Below are positions 19,884 to 22,357 of a stretch of DNA of 22,357 bases, piece after piece. A model generated the notes under the pieces. The model did no database searches, was not told the origin of the DNA, and saw only the letters and a list, made by a program, of their open reading frames with translations. Source of the DNA: Ophiothrix spiculata (lineage: Eukaryota; Echinodermata; Ophiuroidea; Amphilepidida; Ophiotrichidae); the NCBI GenBank assembly GCA_000969725.1, contig JXSR01S007630.1; one strand, 5' to 3'. The position numbers were made by a program, and so were the translations under genes. Position 1 is the stretch's first letter. Each line of letters begins with the position of its first letter.

Positions 19884-20057
19884 GTAAAGTGCAGTTTTCT
19901 GATTTTGTGAGCATTATGTCAGAGGCCATGTCACAAACAACGCAATGGGGGTCACTCAAGACAGAGATCAAAGGCTACGTAGGCATAGATACCATTCAGG
20001 AACAGATCAGGAAGAAAGCGTTGAAGAAAGGATTTGAATTTAACATTATGGTTGTAG
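19884..20057 (+). CDS. SEPT9-like: Septin (SEPT3/9/12 group), exon with EF-hand-like motif 2 and septin alpha-0 polybasic region
   Basis: Coding exon of 174 nt, phase 1 at both ends, with acceptor CTACTTGCAG (ending 19883) and donor GTGAGT at 20058. The first residues (GKVQFSDFVSIMSEAM) form the second half of an EF-hand: G at loop position 6, V at 8, D at 12, then a hydrophobic helix. Position 1 is K, so this loop is degenerate as well. After a short linker (SQTTQWGSLKTEIK) comes GYVGIDTIQEQIRKKALKK then GFEFNIMVV, the typical septin N-terminal segment. The GIDTI...EQ..RK pattern followed by FNIMVVG is that of the SEPT3/9/12 group and differs from the GYVGFANLPNQ type of the SEPT2/7 groups. 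RKKALKK is the alpha-0 polybasic stretch that contacts phosphoinositide membranes in septins. The exon stops one base into the glycine that opens the P-loop (GxxxxGKS), so the GTP-binding exons lie downstream, outside the window. Septins are filament-forming GTPases of the cell cortex and cytokinesis ring. The SEPT3/9/12 class is near certain; the exact paralogue is not. Confidence 0.85.
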
Positions 20058-20078
20058 GTGAGTGTAAGAACTAATGAT

Positions 20079-20199
20079 GCAAGGGGGGTCACTTAGACAG
20101 AGATCAAAGGCTACGTAGGCATAGATACCATTCAGGAACATATCAGGAAGAAAGCTTTGAAGAAAGGATTTGAATTTAACATTATGGTTGTAGGTGAGT
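20079..20199 (+). pseudogene. Tandem partial duplicate of the septin alpha-0 exon
   Basis: Starting around GCAAGGGGGGTCACTT, this segment repeats 19943-20063 at an offset of 136-137 bp. Over 20101-20193 it differs from the first copy at only 2 of 93 positions (CAG to CAT, giving Q to H; GCG to GCT, silent), and it keeps the GTGAGT donor. A one-base loss near 20092 places a TAG stop (20094-20096) directly upstream in the septin frame. The part encoding EF-hand-like motif 2, and the true acceptor, are missing. A potential acceptor (TTAGACAG, ending 20100) would give a 93-nt phase 1-1 exon. Joining that exon after copy 1 would need an intron of only 43 nt, too short to be likely, and it lacks a good pyrimidine tract. 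It is most simply a recent non-functional exon duplication. An assembly or haplotype artefact, or an alternative exon replacing copy 1, remains possible. Confidence 0.7.
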
Positions 20200-20234
20200 C
20201 TTGAAAAGAGCAGGAATTGAACCATGGTCCTGTA

Positions 20235-20440
20235 GGGGAGCGTGGTCGAGCGGTTAGAGCAGGGGTTTTGTAATACAGAGGTTGTGGGTTCGAGCCCCGG
20301 GCCAGGCGGTTTACATCTCCTTGTTTCCTTGGGAAAGAAACTTAACTCTAATTGCTCCGTGGTTCGGATAGTCACGTTACGCCGTGGGTCCCTGTGCGAA
20401 TGCTCCTTCTTGGGGCGCTGCATACAGTCAGTGTACACCT
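20235..20440 (+). mobile_element. tRNA-derived SINE next to the duplicated septin exon
   Basis: GGGGAGCG leads into A box TGGTCGAGCGG (20243-20253, fits TRGYNNANNNG) and B box GGTTCGAGCCC (20287-20297). The tail TCCTTGGGAAAGAAACTTAA then TCTAATTGCTCC is a SINE body motif common in deuterostomes. The 5' GGGAGCG cannot pair with the 3' GCCAGGC as an acceptor stem, which argues against a working tRNA. Imperfect repeats GGTGAGTCTTGAAAAG (20193) and GGTGAGTCTATTGAAG (20441) flank it and may be its target duplication. Minus-strand and plus-strand ORFs across it are shadows. Confidence 0.75.
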
Positions 20441-20591
20441 GGTGAGTCTATTGAAGTTATGAATCCTATAACCCAGTAGCTAGGTGCAATTGTGACAGTC
20501 TGGTTTGATGATATTGGATTCAATGAGTCCAGTATGCAGATATGTTGGTCAAGTCACCAGAGAAGTGGGAAAGATTACAGATAAAACTTAT

Positions 20592-21035
20592 ACCCCGTTC
20601 AGACAGAGCCAAAAAGTCATCTTTAGTCGTCTTTAGTCGTATTCGAGTTATATCGAGTTCAAAATTCACTTGTGTGTGAACAGTTCAAGTCGACTTAAGT
20701 CATCTTTCAAAAAGTCGTCTTACATCGAATTTTCAACTCGCTAAAAAGCAAGTTAAGTCGCGTAAGTAATTCGATGTAACTCGATTAACGACGACAACCG
20801 ATGACTTTTCGTATGTGTGAACACATGTCGTCGTAAATCGAGTTGAATTCGTGTTTACTTCTACAGCGCATTGACCTGGAACAAGTAAATTTCATTTCAA
20901 TTCGACTTCAAAATCGTAGCCCATGTGTGAACAGTCGTAAGTCGAGTTACTTTTCGTTAATCCGAGGTCGTGTTTGAAATTAAAAATGAACTCGATATCT
21001 AGTTAAGACGACTTTTTAGTGTGTCTGAACGGGGT
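20592..21035 (+). mobile_element. CCCCGTTCAGACA MITE, copy 2 (uninterrupted)
   Basis: Starts ACCCCGTTCAGACA and ends TGTCTGAACGGGGT. It is full of short self-complementary words (AAGTCGTCTT, TCGAGTT/AACTCGA, GTGTGAACAGT), which makes the whole 444 bp highly foldable. It is the reverse-orientation sibling of 12831-13426, with about 85-90% match where both are present. No coding capacity. The target duplication is not clear (flanks CTTAT and AATAG). Confidence 0.8.
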
Positions 21036-22239
21036 AATAGTCATGTTGTTTATTGTTCCAACTCATCATGATGAGACTAATAATTGTCTACTGGATGAAT
21101 AGCAGAATTCAGGTTTATCATTATTTTGCATAAGTGACCTTGTGTTTTACATACCTAGGTACACACAGATGCAATGACCGTCATCCAATACACATTGGTC
21201 TTTCAATCAGTTTGCATAGAAGTAAAGATTGAAAAATAGTAGATGTAAAGTCGACAGTCGCGGTATCTCCTATGATCTTGGCCCTTAAATAAATATTGAG
21301 CAATTTGCAACATTTCCTCTTTTTTGCAATTCTTCAAATTGATCAAGGTAGTACAGAATCAGCCAATCTATTGAAATCTTTGCACCCAGGATCTTCTCAA
21401 TTCTAGTAAGGCTGTTTTAAGCCAACTTGACTGCTTAATTTTCAAGATTTTCATTTTGTCCCATCTCTTTAAAAAGCATTGAATATTGCTACATTATTTT
21501 GCACCTCAACTTGAATTTCAAATTTTAGGGACCAAAGAATAGATTAACCTGCGCAAGCAGATGTATGAAAACTGTCATGTTTTTCACCAACACAGCAGAT
21601 TAAGCTCAAATGAATCAATGTTATCATTGTCAACAGTGAATTGTGATTCAGGCTACCTTGCATAATGAATTTCCATGATAACATTTTTGTTCATTGTTAG
21701 TAACACAAAAATCACAGAAAGAAATGTTTAGATAAAACAAAATGTGCTTACATTGGGTAAACTTTGTTTAGATTTAATATTGTTAAAATTTTAAGCTTAA
21801 GTAAGTTCAGCTTTATGTTTGTAAAATGTTTTATTATCACCTTTCAAGTTCAGTAATACATGAAATTGTAAGTAAATATCAAGAAGTGTTTTGCGAGTGA
21901 ATATTTGAACACATTTATACAAAAAAGATCACCAAATAACGAATTGGGTTAATTTTGGTTTTGTTGGCCTAATTGTATGGCCATTTGCTTGGGTAACTTC
22001 CCTGGGTTACACTAAAATGTGCAAACAATAATAAACACCAGGATAAATCAAGCCTTTAAATTTTTTTATTTTGCCATTGATTTGTACCCATATGTATCAA
22101 TGTCATATTAAGCTTAGGAAGAGACTAAGACATTATTTACATATCAAATTTTTTGTTTAATTTACTGGAATTCCAAATCAAATAATAGCTAAACACAAAT
22201 TTCCCATTTTACCCATGTCTTGTCATCATGGGCTATTGG
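21036..22239. other. Non-coding, AT-rich; no further septin exon
   Basis: Searched in three plus-strand frames for the septin P-loop (GxxxxGKS) and following sequence without success, so the next exon must be beyond 22357 or in unseen sequence. No other feature. Confidence 0.5.
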
Positions 22240-22357
22240 TCTTTGCCGCAGGGATCCATTATTGGCCCTCAGGGTTTTATTATGTATACCAGCCCCATAG
22301 GTGATATCATCAGGAAACATAACATCAATTTCCACGCCTACGCTGATGATGTACAGT
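22240..22357 (+). mobile_element. CR1/L2-like LINE reverse transcriptase fragment (cut by window end)
   Basis: The frame from 22240 reads SLPQGSIIGPQGFIMYTSP and continues IGDIIRKHNINFHAYADDVQ. LPQGS..GP is the reverse-transcriptase motif preceding the active site, and YADD holds the catalytic aspartate pair. The spacing between them (about 27 residues) and the IGDIIRKH...FH.YADD pattern fit CR1/L2-clade non-LTR retrotransposons. Homology appears only from about 22240; upstream the frame stays open to 22189 but does not resemble the domain, so the copy is probably 5'-truncated. In family members a leucine pair usually stands where QGF is here (GP..F), which suggests decay. The window end hides the rest. 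Confidence 0.75.

Noticed and set aside
20235..20310. Possible functional tRNA gene (good A and B boxes)
   Set aside because: The 5' GGGAGCG does not pair with the 3' end, the anticodon arm is poor, and a SINE-type tail follows directly.
20046..20438. 130-residue minus-strand open frame
   Set aside because: It lies antisense to the duplicated septin exon and the SINE and has no family features.

Overview
This window comes from a eukaryotic nuclear genome, and most probably from a marine deuterostome invertebrate such as an echinoderm or hemichordate. Coding sequence is sparse and split by GT-AG introns. The rest is AT-rich and filled with short non-autonomous DNA transposons (MITEs), tRNA-derived SINEs and decayed LINE pieces. 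Nothing looks bacterial: there are no operons, no Shine-Dalgarno-led gene runs and no long ORFs. The lineage call is inferred from the septin sequence and the repeat style; I could not run a database search.

The only host gene I can support is a plus-strand septin of the SEPT3/9/12 group. Two coding exons are visible, 16077-16229 and 19884-20057, separated by a 3.65 kb intron with a GTGAGT donor and a pyrimidine-rich CAG acceptor; every exon junction is phase 1. The first exon and the start of the second encode a pair of degenerate EF-hand-like motifs. The second exon then runs directly into the septin alpha-0 polybasic segment (GYVGIDT...RKKALKKGFEFNIMVV) and stops one base into the glycine codon that opens the GTPase P-loop. 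The rest of the GTPase domain lies beyond the window. An EF-hand-like N-terminus spliced to a septin is the most interesting coding observation here. A near-identical partial copy of the second exon lies 136 bp downstream (20101-20193), followed at once by a tRNA-derived SINE.

Region by region. 1-1632: mostly featureless, with one mariner-like terminal repeat remnant. 1633-2350: a terminal-inverted-repeat (TIR) element with seven GAAATTTCG palindromes, flanked by a 19-bp direct repeat. 2351-5660: nothing recognisable. 5675-5832: a tRNA-type SINE after a 13-G run. 5833-7878: little. 7879-8394: a TIR element built from repeats of GGATAC/GTATCC. 8430-8885: an A-rich, T-poor island of uncertain origin. 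9814-10163 and 19424-19762: two copies of one TTAA-flanked MITE family. 10501-10876: another TIR element. 11946-12492: a tandem dimer of a tRNA-like repeat bounded by TAACCC/GGGTTA motifs. 12831-13426 and 20592-21035: two oppositely oriented copies of one MITE family, the first split by a LINE 3' end. 13730-14174: a hAT-like MITE with a clear 8-bp target duplication. 14395-15293: a Tc1/mariner-like element with about 200-bp inverted repeats. 16482-16632: an antisense SINE. 16783-17295: a TTAA-flanked element holding a 78-bp-arm hairpin. 20235-20440: a SINE. 22240-22357: a LINE reverse transcriptase fragment cut off by the window end.

Apart from the two septin exons, no gene is claimed. Everything from 16077 to the end is probably septin intron or its mobile-element load. 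Whether the upstream 16 kb is 5' intron or intergenic cannot be decided from the sequence alone.
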